Shown here: one piece after another, positions 16,449-25,884 of the stretch
Layout: each line of letters begins with the position of its first letter
Position numbering within the stretch: position 1 is the stretch's first letter
Assembly: GCA_016712525.1 (NCBI GenBank)
Contig: JADJQX010000008.1
Span: 496,001 to 560,000, forward strand
Length of the DNA: 64,000 bases
Source of the DNA: Myxococcales bacterium
GTDB taxonomy: Bacteria; Myxococcota_A; Polyangia; Polyangiales; Polyangiaceae
Direction of reading: 5' to 3'
Position numbers and translations under genes: made by a program
The notes under the pieces: model-generated
What the model saw: the letters and a program-made list of their open reading frames with translations, nothing else
Databases searched by the model: none
Told to the model about the DNA's origin: nothing

Positions 16449-17471
16449 TCAGAAGAGGAGCGCGAAGATCTTCATCGCGACGAACGCCATGAGCGCGCTC
16501 AACGGCAGCGTGAGCACCCAGGCGATCACGATGTTGCCGGCGACGCCCCAGCGCACCGCCGAGAGTCGCTTCGACGCGCCGACGCCCATGATGCACGCGT
16601 TGATGCAGTGGGTGGTCGAGACGGGCACGCCGATGTGGCTCGCGCCGAGGATGACGAGCGCGCCGGCCGCCTCGGCCGCGAACCCTTGGATGGGCGAGAT
16701 GTGGATGATCTTCGAGCCCATGGTCTTGATGATCTTCTGCCCGCCCGCCATGGTGCCGAGCGCGATGGCGCTCGCGCACGCGAGCACGACCCAGAGCGGA
16801 ACGGCGTCGCCCTTCGGCGCGATCATGGGCGGCAGCGTGTGGCCGGCCTTGCCGTAGGCGAGGAGCGCGAGGGTGATGACACCCATCGACTTCTGCGCGT
16901 CGTTCGAGCCGTGCGCGAACGCCATGAGCCCGGCCGAGACGAGCTGGAGCTTCTTGGAGGCCCGGTTCACCGCGGCGACGCGGGCCTTCAGGAAGTGCAC
17001 GATCCAGAGCACGCCGATCATGACGAAGAACGCCACGACGAAGCCGAGCGTAGGCGAGACCACGAGCGGGACGAGCACCTTCTGGACGAGCGCCGACCAC
17101 TTGAACGCCGAGAGGCCGGCGTGCGCGACGACGGCGCCTGCGAGCGCCCCGATGAGGGCGTGGGAGCTGCTCGACGGGATCCCGAACCACCAGGTGACGA
17201 GGTTCCAGATGCACGCGCCGACGAGCGCGGCGAGCACCACCTCTTGCGTCACGATCGACGGATCGGCGAAACCCGACGCGATCGTCTTGGCGACCGCGGT
17301 ACCGACGACGGCACCAAAAAAGTTCAATAGTCCCGCCAAGATAACGGCCGTACGAACCGGGAGTACGCCGGTCGACACCACGGTGGCGATCGCGTTGGCC
17401 GCGTCGTGGAAGCCGTTGATGTAGTCGAACACGATGGCGGCGATGACCACCGCGACGAGCAGGCTAAGCAT
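16449..17471 (-). CDS. pit: low-affinity inorganic phosphate transporter, PiT family
   Basis: A 340-residue inner-membrane carrier that takes up phosphate with a coupled cation. Both PiT signature repeats are present: FDYINGFHDAANAIATVVST near the N-terminus and LMAFAHGSNDAQKSMGVITL in the second half, each carrying the conserved Asn and Asp. The family's internal duplication is visible. Start ATG at 17471 lies inside the end of the DUF47 gene (8-nt overlap), the usual pit-accessory pairing. No PhoB box or PhoU gene is visible, so this is likely the constitutive system. Confidence 0.93.
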   Translation of the reverse strand: MLSLLVAVVIAAIVFDYINGFHDAANAIATVVSTGVLPVRTAVILAGLLNFFGAVVGTAVAKTIASGFADPSIVTQEVVLAALVGACIWNLVTWWFGIPSSSSHALIGALAGAVVAHAGLSAFKWSALVQKVLVPLVVSPTLGFVVAFFVMIGVLWIVHFLKARVAAVNRASKKLQLVSAGLMAFAHGSNDAQKSMGVITLALLAYGKAGHTLPPMIAPKGDAVPLWVVLACASAIALGTMAGGQKIIKTMGSKIIHISPIQGFAAEAAGALVILGASHIGVPVSTTHCINACIMGVGASKRLSAVRWGVAGNIVIAWVLTLPLSALMAFVAMKIFALLF

Positions 17472-18093
17472 GCTTGACCGCGAGGTTGGCGAGCACGCTC
17501 GCGAGCTCGTCGCAGTGATCGAGAGCGTTCTCGAGGTCGTCGAGGACGGCCTTCTCGCGGATGAGGACCTTGCCGTCGATCGAAGGGTCCTTGAAGAGCC
17601 GAGACACCTCGGCCTTGTAGATGCGATCGCCCTCTTTTTCGAGCTTTCGGAGCTCGCGCGAGAGCTCGACGATCTCTCCGTACGCGTGCTTTCGAAGGAG
17701 CGGGATGGCCTTGTCGACGACGACCGTGCAGTCGTGGAGGACCTTCATGAGCTCGCGCATGGCCGGCGAGAAGGCGTCGACCCCGAAGAGCCGCGCGGCC
17801 TTGGCGGCCCCGTTCGCGAGATCGAGCACGTCGTCGAGCTCGGACGAGAGGTGGTGGAGATCTTCGCGATCGATCGGCGTGACGAACGTCTTCGCGAGCG
17901 CCTCCTCCATCTCGTGCACGAGCTGGTCGCCCTTGTGCTCGAACGACTGGAGGACTTCCGACGCCTTCGCGACGTCGTCCTCGGCGAGCACGGCCGCGAC
18001 GCCTTCCCTCGCCGTAGTCGCCTGTTTCTCGAGGATGTCGAAGAAGTGCTCTTCTTTGGGGACGAGCCACCGGATGACGTCTTGGATTCCCAT
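17464..18093 (-). CDS. DUF47/PhoU-like phosphate transport accessory protein
   Basis: A 209-residue all-helical cytoplasmic protein of the DUF47 family, related to PhoU, that typically accompanies PiT carriers and modulates their activity. Visible family marks are WLVPKEEHFFDILEKQA at the start, SFEHKGDQLVHEMEEALAKT and FVTPIDREDLHHLSSELDDV, in which Glu and Asp residues line the metal-binding face. The start at 18093 (MGIQDV) is preferred over a longer open frame because it matches the family's N-terminus. The stop overlaps pit. Confidence 0.9.
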   Translation of the reverse strand: MGIQDVIRWLVPKEEHFFDILEKQATTAREGVAAVLAEDDVAKASEVLQSFEHKGDQLVHEMEEALAKTFVTPIDREDLHHLSSELDDVLDLANGAAKAARLFGVDAFSPAMRELMKVLHDCTVVVDKAIPLLRKHAYGEIVELSRELRKLEKEGDRIYKAEVSRLFKDPSIDGKVLIREKAVLDDLENALDHCDELASVLANLAVKHA

Positions 18094-18240
18094 GCGGTCG
18101 GCGCCACGGTGGCGACTTGTCGGGCGGGGGTCAAGGACCACGGCTCGAAAGTTGCGAAGCCTTCACATAGGCGTGCCACGGGAGTTTCGTGGCGGAGAGA
18201 GCCGCGGCAGAACCTGCGCGTTTCGGGCCCCCTCTCGGGG

Positions 18241-18891
18241 TCAGGGCTTCTTCCCGAGGTAGGCGCGCGCGGCGAGCGTGCCCTTTTCGTGGAGCGGCAC
18301 GACCTCCGGGGAGAACCCGGCGCGGCGCAGCGACCCGACGAACGACGCCTCTTCGTAGCCGGACCAGACCGCGTACACCCCACCTGGGGCGAGGGCGTCC
18401 CGGGCCGTCGCGAGGCCGGGCGGTGCGTAGAGTCGCGCGTTCGGGCGGAAGCTCGCCCACCCCGGGCCATTGTCCACGTCGAGGAGGATGGCGGCGAGGC
18501 TCGTCTCGCGCGCGATCACGTCGACCACGTCGGCGGTCTCGAGGACGACACGCGGATCGGAGAGCACGTCGCCGACGAGGTGCTTTCCGTGCGTCTCGGC
18601 GATTCGGAGAACGGCCGCGAGCTTCTCGACGACGACGACGCGGGTTCCGGCCGGCACGACCGAGAGCACGCCGCGGAGGGTCGCGCCGAAGCCGAGGCCA
18701 CCGACGACGACCGCGCGCGTCGCGTCCGGGAGGCCTCTCGCCGCGAGCGCCCCGAAGCCGTGCTCGGTGCCGAGGGCGCGGCTCGTGAGGAGCGGAACGT
18801 TGCCCAAGACGAGATCGAGGTGGCCGTCACGCTCGCGCAGGGTGAGGGTGCGCCCGGCCTCTTCGTACACCTCGACGATCCGAAGGGCCAT
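18241..18891 (-). CDS. spermidine-synthase-like methyltransferase-fold protein
   Basis: A 216-residue protein with the fold of spermidine/spermine synthases. The AdoMet-type loop is seen in AVVVGGLGFGATLRGVLSVV, followed by VVVVEKLAAVLRIAETHG with an acidic residue at the strand end, and then ILLDVDNGPGWA, the position of the catalytic Asp region. It lacks the N-terminal beta-hairpin of canonical SpeE, so polyamine synthesis is not certain. The ATG at 18891 shares its A with the TGA of the upstream kinase gene (TGATG), so expression is coupled to the kinase. That pairing could mean it is a kinase target or that the two simply share an operon. Confidence 0.8.
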   Translation of the reverse strand: MALRIVEVYEEAGRTLTLRERDGHLDLVLGNVPLLTSRALGTEHGFGALAARGLPDATRAVVVGGLGFGATLRGVLSVVPAGTRVVVVEKLAAVLRIAETHGKHLVGDVLSDPRVVLETADVVDVIARETSLAAILLDVDNGPGWASFRPNARLYAPPGLATARDALAPGGVYAVWSGYEEASFVGSLRRAGFSPEVVPLHEKGTLAARAYLGKKP

Positions 18892-20273
18892 CAGCGCCGC
18901 TCCGGAGCCACGCCCGAAGGGGCCGAAGGCGGGAGAGGTGAAAGCAGCACGGCCCCCGACGGCCTCGGTGGCGACGGCGTTCCGGCCTCGAGCGGCACGA
19001 CCGGGTGCGAAGGGATCGCAGCCGAGTGAGGCGGCGCGACGGGGTGGGGTTGGGGAGCGGACCGCCCCGCGATGTAGGCGGCCATGAAAAACGCGAGCAC
19101 GGCCGCCACGGCCGCGACGATGGCGAGACCGTAACGAGGTGGTTCGTGGGGGGGCGCCGCGGGCGGAGCTTGCCTCGGTGCCCCCTGGGGCGCCATCGGG
19201 TAGAACTGACCGGGCGTGGAGAGCCGAAGCTGGGCGCCCGCCACCCCGAGCGGCGTGGGCGCGATCGGGGCGTGCGAGATCGCGACGGGGGGTGCGGGGG
19301 TGTAGGAGAAGCTCGGACCGAGGATGGCCGCGCGCTCGAGCGACGGGGCGGTCGCGTGGGGCGCGTAAGGGGCGAGCGCGCGCGCGAGCTCGGGGATGTC
19401 CGTGTAGCGTTTCAGGCGGTCGCGCTCGAGGCACTTGGCGACGACCTCGCTGAACCCCGGCGGGCACTCGGGCAGGATCTCGGCCACGGTGGGGATCCTG
19501 TGCTTCATGACCTGCTGCACGAGCTCCCCGAGCGACTCGGCGGTGAACGGCCCTCGACCGCAGACGAGCTTGAACAGGATGACACCGAGCGACCAGATGT
19601 CGCTGCGGGTGTCGGCCGCGCTCGCGTTCAGCACCTGCTCGGGGGCCATGTAGCTCGGCGACCCGAGGAGATCGGTCGCGCGGGTCACCACGCTGTCGTT
19701 CGTTCGAGCGGGCGGCCTGCGGCTCCCGGCGCGTGCTTTTCCGCCGGGGTTCGTGTCGTCGGCCTGCGCTTCGATGTCGAGGAACTTCGACACGCCGAAG
19801 TCGAGCACCTTGATCGTCGGCGCGCCGCCCGGCCCCTCGGCGAGGAAGAGGTTCGCGGGCTTGATGTCCCGGTGCACGATCCCGTACGAGTGCGCCTCGC
19901 CGATCGCCTCGCACGCTTGGAGGATGTACTCGACGGCCTCGGGCACGGGCAGGCGGCCTCGGATCTTCAAGAGGTCGGAGAGGTCCCGGCCCTCGAGGTG
20001 CTCCATCACGATGTAGGGGGTGCCGTCCTCGAAGGCGCCGACGTCGAGCACCCGCGCGGCGTGCTGGCTCTTCAGCTTCACGCTCGCGCGCGCCTCGCGC
20101 ATGAAGCGCTTCGTGTACGACGGGCTCACGACCTCGGGGCGCATGCACTTCAGCGCGACGGTCTGGCCGAGCTGGAGGTGGGTCGCGGCCACCACGATGC
20201 CCATGCCCCCCTCTCCGAGGATCCGCTCCACGCGGTACTTGCCGCCGACGATGCCCCCGGGAGTTAGTGCCAC
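18891..20273 (-). CDS. Hanks-type serine/threonine protein kinase, membrane anchored
   Basis: A 460-residue eukaryotic-like kinase. Catalytic elements are complete: glycine loop GEGGMG (20-25), Lys42 in VALK, HRDIKPAN (134-141), DFG (158-160) and APE at about 213-215. A ~40-residue basic insertion lies between DFG and APE (GGKARAGSRRPPARTNDS), where autophosphorylation could occur. After the kinase core (to ~300) comes a Pro-rich linker, then one membrane helix (GLAIVAAVAAVLAFFMAAYI, about residue 385) and an extracytoplasmic Pro/Ser-rich tail with no folded sensor domain. It is followed immediately by the spermidine-synthase-like gene. The upstream region (20274-20434) is shared with a divergent gene. 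Confidence 0.93.
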   Translation of the reverse strand: MALTPGGIVGGKYRVERILGEGGMGIVVAATHLQLGQTVALKCMRPEVVSPSYTKRFMREARASVKLKSQHAARVLDVGAFEDGTPYIVMEHLEGRDLSDLLKIRGRLPVPEAVEYILQACEAIGEAHSYGIVHRDIKPANLFLAEGPGGAPTIKVLDFGVSKFLDIEAQADDTNPGGKARAGSRRPPARTNDSVVTRATDLLGSPSYMAPEQVLNASAADTRSDIWSLGVILFKLVCGRGPFTAESLGELVQQVMKHRIPTVAEILPECPPGFSEVVAKCLERDRLKRYTDIPELARALAPYAPHATAPSLERAAILGPSFSYTPAPPVAISHAPIAPTPLGVAGAQLRLSTPGQFYPMAPQGAPRQAPPAAPPHEPPRYGLAIVAAVAAVLAFFMAAYIAGRSAPQPHPVAPPHSAAIPSHPVVPLEAGTPSPPRPSGAVLLSPLPPSAPSGVAPERR

Positions 20274-20434
20274 GCGCGCTCCAGACTGGCCTTTCTATCA
20301 CGACCCGACCGGCCTCCACGAAAAGGCGGCGCGACCGGGCCAGGCCAAAAAGTGGCCGGGCCACCCGCGACACCCCGAAAATCGGCCAATTTCTCGGCCA
20401 TTTTGCTTGGCACGGGGTGTGAAGATGTGTGGGC

Positions 20435-21355
20435 ATGCACCACCGCTCCGCCCCTCCCCTCTCCCACCGCGCCGCGGCGTACCTGGTTCGCCTCGCGCTC
20501 GCGGTGCTCCTGTGGCCGTCGCTCGCGCGTGCCGACGAACCGATGCCCGAGTCGGTCATGGTCGACCGCCTCGCCGACGGTGACCTCGACGCATTCGACA
20601 CCGTGGGTCCGCTCCGACGGGGCGAGACACGAGGCCGCTACCGGGGGCTCTCCCTCTCGCTCGGAGCGCACGCGGCGCTCGGGCCCGAGCGCACCGAGCA
20701 CGGGGCGTTCGTGGTCGTGGGGATTCCGCTCGACGCCGCCCTGCCCGCGCCGAGGGCCCTCCCGGATCTCCGTGGAATCTACACCGATTCGCCGCCGGTC
20801 GAGCGCGCCGTCCTCCGCGCCCAGGGCGTCGGCACGAACGAAGGTCCGACGTCCGGTCCGAGGCCGCCCGGTGCGCCCTACGTACGCGCGATCGTGGCGG
20901 CGGCCGAGCGGGCCCAGGGCGTCTCTTCCGGGTTCGGCCGCCTCGACGCGCTCGCCGGTCGCGCGAGGACGAGCGGGCTCTTGCCCGAGCTTCGCCTCCG
21001 CGCCACGCGCTACGTCGACGACCGCGCCCAGGTCGACGCGCTCGCCGATCAGAGCCGGCTCACGGACACCTCGTCGAAGAACCTCGGGCTCGAGGCGAGG
21101 CTCACGTTTCGCCTCGACCGCGTCGTGTTCGCCGACGAAGAGCCGGCGCTCGAACGCACCCGTCTCGAGGTCGCGGCGTACCGCGCGAAGGTGTCGCAGA
21201 AGGCGCTCGATCTCCTCTTTCGCCACTACCGCGCGCGGGTCCTCGCGAGCGACGGAGGCCCCGATCACGACGAGGCCATCGCCCGCGAGGCCGAGCTCGC
21301 CGCGGCGCTCGATGCCCTCACGGGAGGTTTTTTCGCCGCCCACCCCCCACCGTGA
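20435..21355 (+). CDS. exported protein of unknown function
   Basis: A 306-residue protein with a clear Sec signal peptide (LVRLALAVLLWPSLARA, cleavage expected before DEP). The mature part is rich in Arg, Ala and Asp. GRYRGLSLSLGAHAALG and LPELRLRATRYVDDRAQV followed by KNLGLEARLTFRLDRVVF alternate polar and hydrophobic residues like paired beta-strands, which could be a small barrel or sandwich. The C-terminal third (EPALERTRLEVAAYRAKVSQ) is helical. I do not recognise a family. It is a single gene that ends 40 nt before the convergent prfB. A GTG 6 nt upstream is an alternative start. Confidence 0.65.
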   Translation: MHHRSAPPLSHRAAAYLVRLALAVLLWPSLARADEPMPESVMVDRLADGDLDAFDTVGPLRRGETRGRYRGLSLSLGAHAALGPERTEHGAFVVVGIPLDAALPAPRALPDLRGIYTDSPPVERAVLRAQGVGTNEGPTSGPRPPGAPYVRAIVAAAERAQGVSSGFGRLDALAGRARTSGLLPELRLRATRYVDDRAQVDALADQSRLTDTSSKNLGLEARLTFRLDRVVFADEEPALERTRLEVAAYRAKVSQKALDLLFRHYRARVLASDGGPDHDEAIAREAELAAALDALTGGFFAAHPPP

Positions 21356-21394
21356 CCCGTGGTCTCGCGCGCGGCCCGGCGAGGCCTTGCCGCT

Positions 21395-22484
21395 TCAGTC
21401 GGCCTCGTCGACCGCGCCGCCCTTTTTGAGGGTGCCGCCGGCCGCCGCGAGCAAATAAGCCTCGATGAAGTCGTCGATGGCGCCGTCGAGCACGGCGTCC
21501 ACGTTGCCGGCCTCGTGCGAGGTGCGAAGGTCCTTCACGAGGCGGTAGGGCGCGAGCACGTAGCTGCGGATCTGGTTTCCCCAGGCGATCTGCGTCTTCG
21601 TCGCTTGGTAGGCGTCGTGCGCCTCTTCGCGCTTCTTGAGCTCGACCTCGTAGAGCTTCGCTTTCAGCATCTTGAGGGCGAGGGCGCGGTTTTGATGCTG
21701 CGAGCGCTCCGCGCGGCACACGATGACGATGCCGCTCGGGAGGTGCTTCATGCGGACGGCCGTCTCGACCTTGTTGACGTTCTGCCCGCCCTTGCCGCCG
21801 GCGCGCATCGTCGTGGTCTCGAGGTCGGTGTCCTTCACGACGATGTCGATCTCGTCCTCGATGTCGGGCGTGACCTCGACGGCCGCGAAGGCCGTCTGGC
21901 GGCGAGCGTTCGCGTCGAACGGAGAGATGCGCACGAGCCTGTGCACGCCGTGCTCGGCGCGGAGGTACCCGTACGCGTTCGGACCGGTGACCGAGATAGA
22001 GGCGCCGTCGATGCCGGCCTCGTCCCCTTCTTGGTAATCGAGCAGCTCGCACTTGAAGCCGCGGCGATCGCACCATCGGCGGTAGAGCCGGAGGAGCATG
22101 AGCGCCCAGTCCTTCGCGTCGGTGCCGCCGGTGCCGGGGTGGATGCTGACGATCGCGTTTGCGTGGTCGACCGGACCCGACAGCATGCGCTGGAGCTCCG
22201 ACGCCCGCACACGCGCCGACAGGTCGGGGAGCAGCGCCTCGACCTCGGCGACGATGCCCTCGTCGTTCTCGGAGGCTCCCAGCTCGAGCATCTCGGCGGC
22301 GTCGTTCACGTCGCGGTCGAGCTTCTCGAAGGCCTCGACCTTCGTCTCGATGTTGCCGCGCTTCTTCGTGGACGCTTGGGCCTTCTTCTGGTCGTCCCAG
22401 AAGCCTGGCGCCATCGTCTCTTGGTTCAGGGCCTCGAGCTCACGCTTAAGCTTGGGGAGGTCAAAGATGCCCCCTTAGCGTCAT
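21395..22484 (-). CDS. prfB: peptide chain release factor 2, expressed through a programmed +1 frameshift
   Basis: Terminates translation at UGA and UAA. The main frame (to 22462) encodes the whole factor: GxGGQ is present as RAGGKGGQNVNKVETAVRM, and the codon-recognition region carries SPF (RISPFDANARRQTAF), typical of RF2. The true start is ATG at 22484 in the other frame: seven codons (MTLRGHL) run into an in-frame UGA at 22463-22461, and reading resumes one base on at GAC, giving LDLPKLKREL. The total is 362 residues, the normal RF2 length. Starting instead at the internal ATG (22414) would remove the first ~23 residues. The coordinates span the frameshift; one base (22463) is skipped. 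Confidence 0.95.
22461..22475 (-). promoter_or_regulatory. prfB: prfB autoregulatory +1 frameshift site
   Basis: On the minus strand the site reads AGG GGG CAT CTT TGA C. AGGGGG is the internal Shine-Dalgarno-like stimulator, CTT is the slippery codon and TGA is the in-frame stop. The spacing equals that of the well-known Escherichia coli site, which has TAT where this one has CAT. Low RF2 should slow termination at this UGA and favour frameshifting, so RF2 adjusts its own level. Confidence 0.95.
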
Positions 22485-22597
22485 GAGGCGCCTTTGGAGG
22501 TCTTGGAGGATTTCCCGGGACTCGGAAAGCATGGGACGCGGGGGTTTAGGCGCCCTTCACGCCGAAATCAAGCGAGGCCCACCCGGCCGACCGCCTC

Positions 22598-22628
22598 GGC
22601 ACACATAGGCACACGGCACACATGTGCC
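22598..22628. promoter_or_regulatory. cluster of GGCACA motifs with an inverted pair
   Basis: In the 246-bp gap between divergent prfB and the secreted propeller gene, GGCACA occurs three times within 25 bp (22598, 22608 and 22615). The last pairs with TGTGCC as GGCACACATGTGCC (22615-22628). AGCACA-type variants recur near 22657-22670. The surrounding stretch is less GC-rich than the genome. It could be an operator; no regulator is identified. Confidence 0.35.
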
Positions 22629-22730
22629 ATAGGCCACGAAATTTCCATACGTTACGAGCACATAAGCACATGTCATCCGCTGGCATGGGCGCTGCAAACC
22701 TCCTCGGCACACACCGCCTTTGGAGGTCCC

Positions 22731-25700
22731 ATGCGACTCGGAGCCCGTCTCTTCCTTCTTCCCATCCTGCTCGGCGCCACGCTCATGAGCGAGGGGTGCG
22801 CCGCCGAGAGCGACGACATCGACAACGGCTTCGAGTCCGACGACCCGCGCGGCGAGCAGGAAGAGGTCGACTACACGTCGTCCGCCACCCCAGGGGCAGC
22901 TCAGGATGCCGGAGCCGCGGCCCCTTCCGCGTCGAGCGACGCACGCTCCCCCGAGGCGGCGAACCGCGCCATCGAGGAGGCGGACATCATCAAGGTCGAG
23001 GGGAACCGACTCTACGCGCTCTCACGGTACGGGGGGCTCTCGGTCGTCGACACGACGAACCCGGGCGCGCTCCGTTTGCTCGGGCGGAAGCGCCTCGGCG
23101 GCATCCCGTTCGAGATGTACTTCCGAGACGGCCGGGCCATCGTCATGATGAACGACTTCGGCCACTACGTCCGCGACCAAGGCTCGTTCTACGGGCGATG
23201 GGTCCAGACGAGCGAGATCGCCGAGCTCGACGTGGCGGACCCCGCCCGGATCACCGAGGTCGCGACGTACGACGTGCCCGGCGCGATCGCCGACTCGCGG
23301 CTCGTCGGCAAGGCGCTCTACCTCGTCACGTACGAGAACGGGAGCTGCTACCGCTGCGCCGATAGGCCCTCGACGATCGTCACGTCGTTCGACGTCGGAG
23401 CCGCGATCACCAAGATCGATCAGCTCCCGTTCTCCTCGCCGAACGCGGGGTACGCGGCGTGGCAGCGGAGCGTCTCGGCGACGAACGAGCGCCTCTACGT
23501 GGCCGGCCCCGAGTGGAGCTGGAACGGCGGCGACGGCGGCCGCTCGGTCATCCAGGTGGTCGACATCAAGGACCCGAACGGCAAGCTCGTGAAGGGCGCC
23601 GACATCCCGATCGCCGGCCAAATCCAGAGCCGGTGGCAAATGGACGAGCACCAAGGGGTGCTCCGCGTCGTGAGCCAGCACGGCAACGGGTGGGGCCCGA
23701 ACGGGGCCATCGATCCCCAGGTGGAGACCTTCGCCATCGACTCGTCGTCGAGCTTCCGCAAGCTCGGACAGACGAACCTCAAGCTCCCGAAGCCCGAGTC
23801 GCTCCGGGCCGTACGCTTCGACGGGACGCGCGGGTACGCCATCACGGCCGAACGGTCGGATCCGCTCTTCACGATCGACCTCTCGGTGCCCTCGGCCCCG
23901 AAGCAGGCGGGGGAGCTCCACATGCCGGGCTGGATCACGCACCTCGAGCCTCGAGGGGACCGGCTCGTCGGCTTCGGCTTCGAGGACACGACGTGGCGCT
24001 CGCGCCTCGCGGTCTCGCTCTTCGACGTGTCCGATCTCGCGAGGCCCACGCTCACGAAGCGCGTCGCGTTCGGAACGGCGGGCGGGGGGTACGCCGAGGA
24101 CGCCGACCGCATCCACAAGTCGGTCCAGGTGCTCGACGACAAGGGCCTCGTGCTCGTGCCGTTCGCGAGCCGCGGCGGGTGGGACGGAGCCTCGTGCAGC
24201 CCGGGCAAGAGCGGCATCCAGCTCATCGACTACTCGCGGAACGACCTCGTGCTCCGCGGCGTCGCGCCGCAGCACGGCGAGCCGCGGCGCGCGTTGGTGA
24301 CGGGAGACACGCTGCTCGGCGTCTCGGACCGGAGCGTGACCACGTTCTCGATCCAAGACCGCGATAACCCTACGAAATCCGACGACACCGACCTTTCGAA
24401 TCCGGCGTACCGCATGGTCTCGGTGGGGGCGAGCATCGCCTCGATCACGAACGACGGGTGGTCGTCGGAGGTGATGCTCTCGCTCACCCCGAAGGAGAGC
24501 CCCGACGACGCCCGGGTGACCGGGAAGGTCTCGCTCGCGAGCCTCGCGGGAGAGGGCGCGAGCGCGTGTGCGATGTGGGGGAGCTCGTGGACGGCCTGGT
24601 ACTCGGCCCGGCTCTTCGCGTACGGCCACCACGTGATCGTGACCGTGCCGGTGCACACGTACGATGGAGCGGCCTCGAGCAAGCTCGTGGTCGGGGTGGT
24701 CGACGTCGCCGATCCCTCGGCCCCCAAGCTCGTCGCCAAGAGCCAGATCGTCATGTCCTCGCGGGGCTACGGGTCGGGCTTCTTCGACGGCTACGGCTTC
24801 TACTCGAGCTACGGCGGCGCGATGCTCGGCGCGGGCGACGGCGTCGTCATGGTGGGCTCCAAGCTCGCCTACCTCGAGAACACGACGGAGGTCGCCTCGG
24901 GGCCGTTCGGCGCTCGCTCGAGCGTGGTGCGCCGAACCCTCCACGTGCTCGACCTCGCTGCCCCCGAGGCGCCCGTCGAGCTCCCCGCGATCACGCTCGG
25001 CGACAGCCTCGGGGCGTTCCCGCTCCTCGTCGACGGGACCAAGGTCGTGACGTCACGCTGGGTCGAAGGGTCGCGCGCAGGGAAGGTGAAGTTCTTCCTC
25101 GACCGCGTGGACCTCGACGGGCCCTCGCCCACGCGGCTCCCGGCGGTCAACACGCCCGGCTCGGTGATCTCCCTCGACGCGCCGACCTCGCGCCTCGTCA
25201 CGGCCGACTACACGAAGATCACGTACCCGGCGTCGGACTACGCGTCGTGCGCGGCGGTGACGGGAGGGGACGGGCGCTACGTGACCTCGAAGGAGACGTG
25301 CACGACCGTGGCCCGTACGTTCAAGCTGGTCGACGCGGACGGGACGAAGCTCTCGGTTCGAAGCACGCTCGCGCCGCCGTCGCAGCGCATGGGCGGCCTC
25401 CTCGCGACGGACGACCGCGTGTATGTTACACACTACCCGAAGTACGACTACACGAGCGTGCGGACGTCGGACGGGATGTCGATGCCTCGGGTCCTCGACG
25501 AAGGGGGCATGTGGACCCTCGGGGGCGTGCGCGACGGGCAGCTCCGGATCGTGAACGAGCTCGTCGGTGACTCGAAGTGGCCGCTCGCGGCGCGCGGGAC
25601 GACGATTGCACTCTACACCGAGAGCGGGCTCGCGCTCTACGACACCACCGCGGAGGCCTCGCCCCCGAGGCTCGTCGGAGAGGCCAAGCTCCGCGGCTGG

Positions 25701-25790
25701 GGGTACACGTCCCACGTGCTGCTCGAGGACGACCGCGCCGTCTGCGCGATCGGCGAGCACGGCATCCAGGCCGTCGCGCTCACGCGCTGA
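22731..25790 (+). CDS. large secreted beta-propeller lipoprotein
   Basis: A 1019-residue exported protein starting at ATG 22731, with GGAGG 5 nt upstream. The signal peptide MRLGARLFLLPILLGATLMS ends at a Cys (SEGC), so it is probably lipidated. A ~70-residue acidic linker follows. From about residue 85, EADIIKVEGNRLYALSRYGG begins a series of repeated strands of the type 'LYV...DTTNPGALRLL', matching the secreted C-terminal beta-propeller family (WD40-like but distant). The repeats continue with ITHLEPRGDRLVGFGFEDT, and further blades lie near residues 560-760. The C-terminal quarter continues in the same style to WGYTSHVLLEDDRAVCAIG. The ligand is unknown. It is a single gene. Confidence 0.8.
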   Translation: MRLGARLFLLPILLGATLMSEGCAAESDDIDNGFESDDPRGEQEEVDYTSSATPGAAQDAGAAAPSASSDARSPEAANRAIEEADIIKVEGNRLYALSRYGGLSVVDTTNPGALRLLGRKRLGGIPFEMYFRDGRAIVMMNDFGHYVRDQGSFYGRWVQTSEIAELDVADPARITEVATYDVPGAIADSRLVGKALYLVTYENGSCYRCADRPSTIVTSFDVGAAITKIDQLPFSSPNAGYAAWQRSVSATNERLYVAGPEWSWNGGDGGRSVIQVVDIKDPNGKLVKGADIPIAGQIQSRWQMDEHQGVLRVVSQHGNGWGPNGAIDPQVETFAIDSSSSFRKLGQTNLKLPKPESLRAVRFDGTRGYAITAERSDPLFTIDLSVPSAPKQAGELHMPGWITHLEPRGDRLVGFGFEDTTWRSRLAVSLFDVSDLARPTLTKRVAFGTAGGGYAEDADRIHKSVQVLDDKGLVLVPFASRGGWDGASCSPGKSGIQLIDYSRNDLVLRGVAPQHGEPRRALVTGDTLLGVSDRSVTTFSIQDRDNPTKSDDTDLSNPAYRMVSVGASIASITNDGWSSEVMLSLTPKESPDDARVTGKVSLASLAGEGASACAMWGSSWTAWYSARLFAYGHHVIVTVPVHTYDGAASSKLVVGVVDVADPSAPKLVAKSQIVMSSRGYGSGFFDGYGFYSSYGGAMLGAGDGVVMVGSKLAYLENTTEVASGPFGARSSVVRRTLHVLDLAAPEAPVELPAITLGDSLGAFPLLVDGTKVVTSRWVEGSRAGKVKFFLDRVDLDGPSPTRLPAVNTPGSVISLDAPTSRLVTADYTKITYPASDYASCAAVTGGDGRYVTSKETCTTVARTFKLVDADGTKLSVRSTLAPPSQRMGGLLATDDRVYVTHYPKYDYTSVRTSDGMSMPRVLDEGGMWTLGGVRDGQLRIVNELVGDSKWPLAARGTTIALYTESGLALYDTTAEASPPRLVGEAKLRGWGYTSHVLLEDDRAVCAIGEHGIQAVALTR

Positions 25791-25814
25791 ACCGGGAGCC
25801 TCGAGCATCGCCCG

Positions 25815-25842
25815 CGCGGGTCACGGAGCGCCGTGGCCCGCG
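25815..25842. terminator. hairpin between convergent genes
   Basis: CGCGGGTCACGG pairs with CCGTGGCCCGCG (11 of 12 positions) around an AGCG loop, between the propeller gene and the GNAT gene. It probably ends both transcripts. There is no strong T-run. Confidence 0.6.
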
Positions 25843-25884
25843 CGACGCCGATTTCGCTCGACGAGTGGCTACGGGGGTCACGAG

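Noticed and set aside
14985..17330. 781-residue plus-strand frame spanning the GT-C-like gene and pit
   Set aside because: It crosses two genes in different strands and has no membrane helices or motifs.
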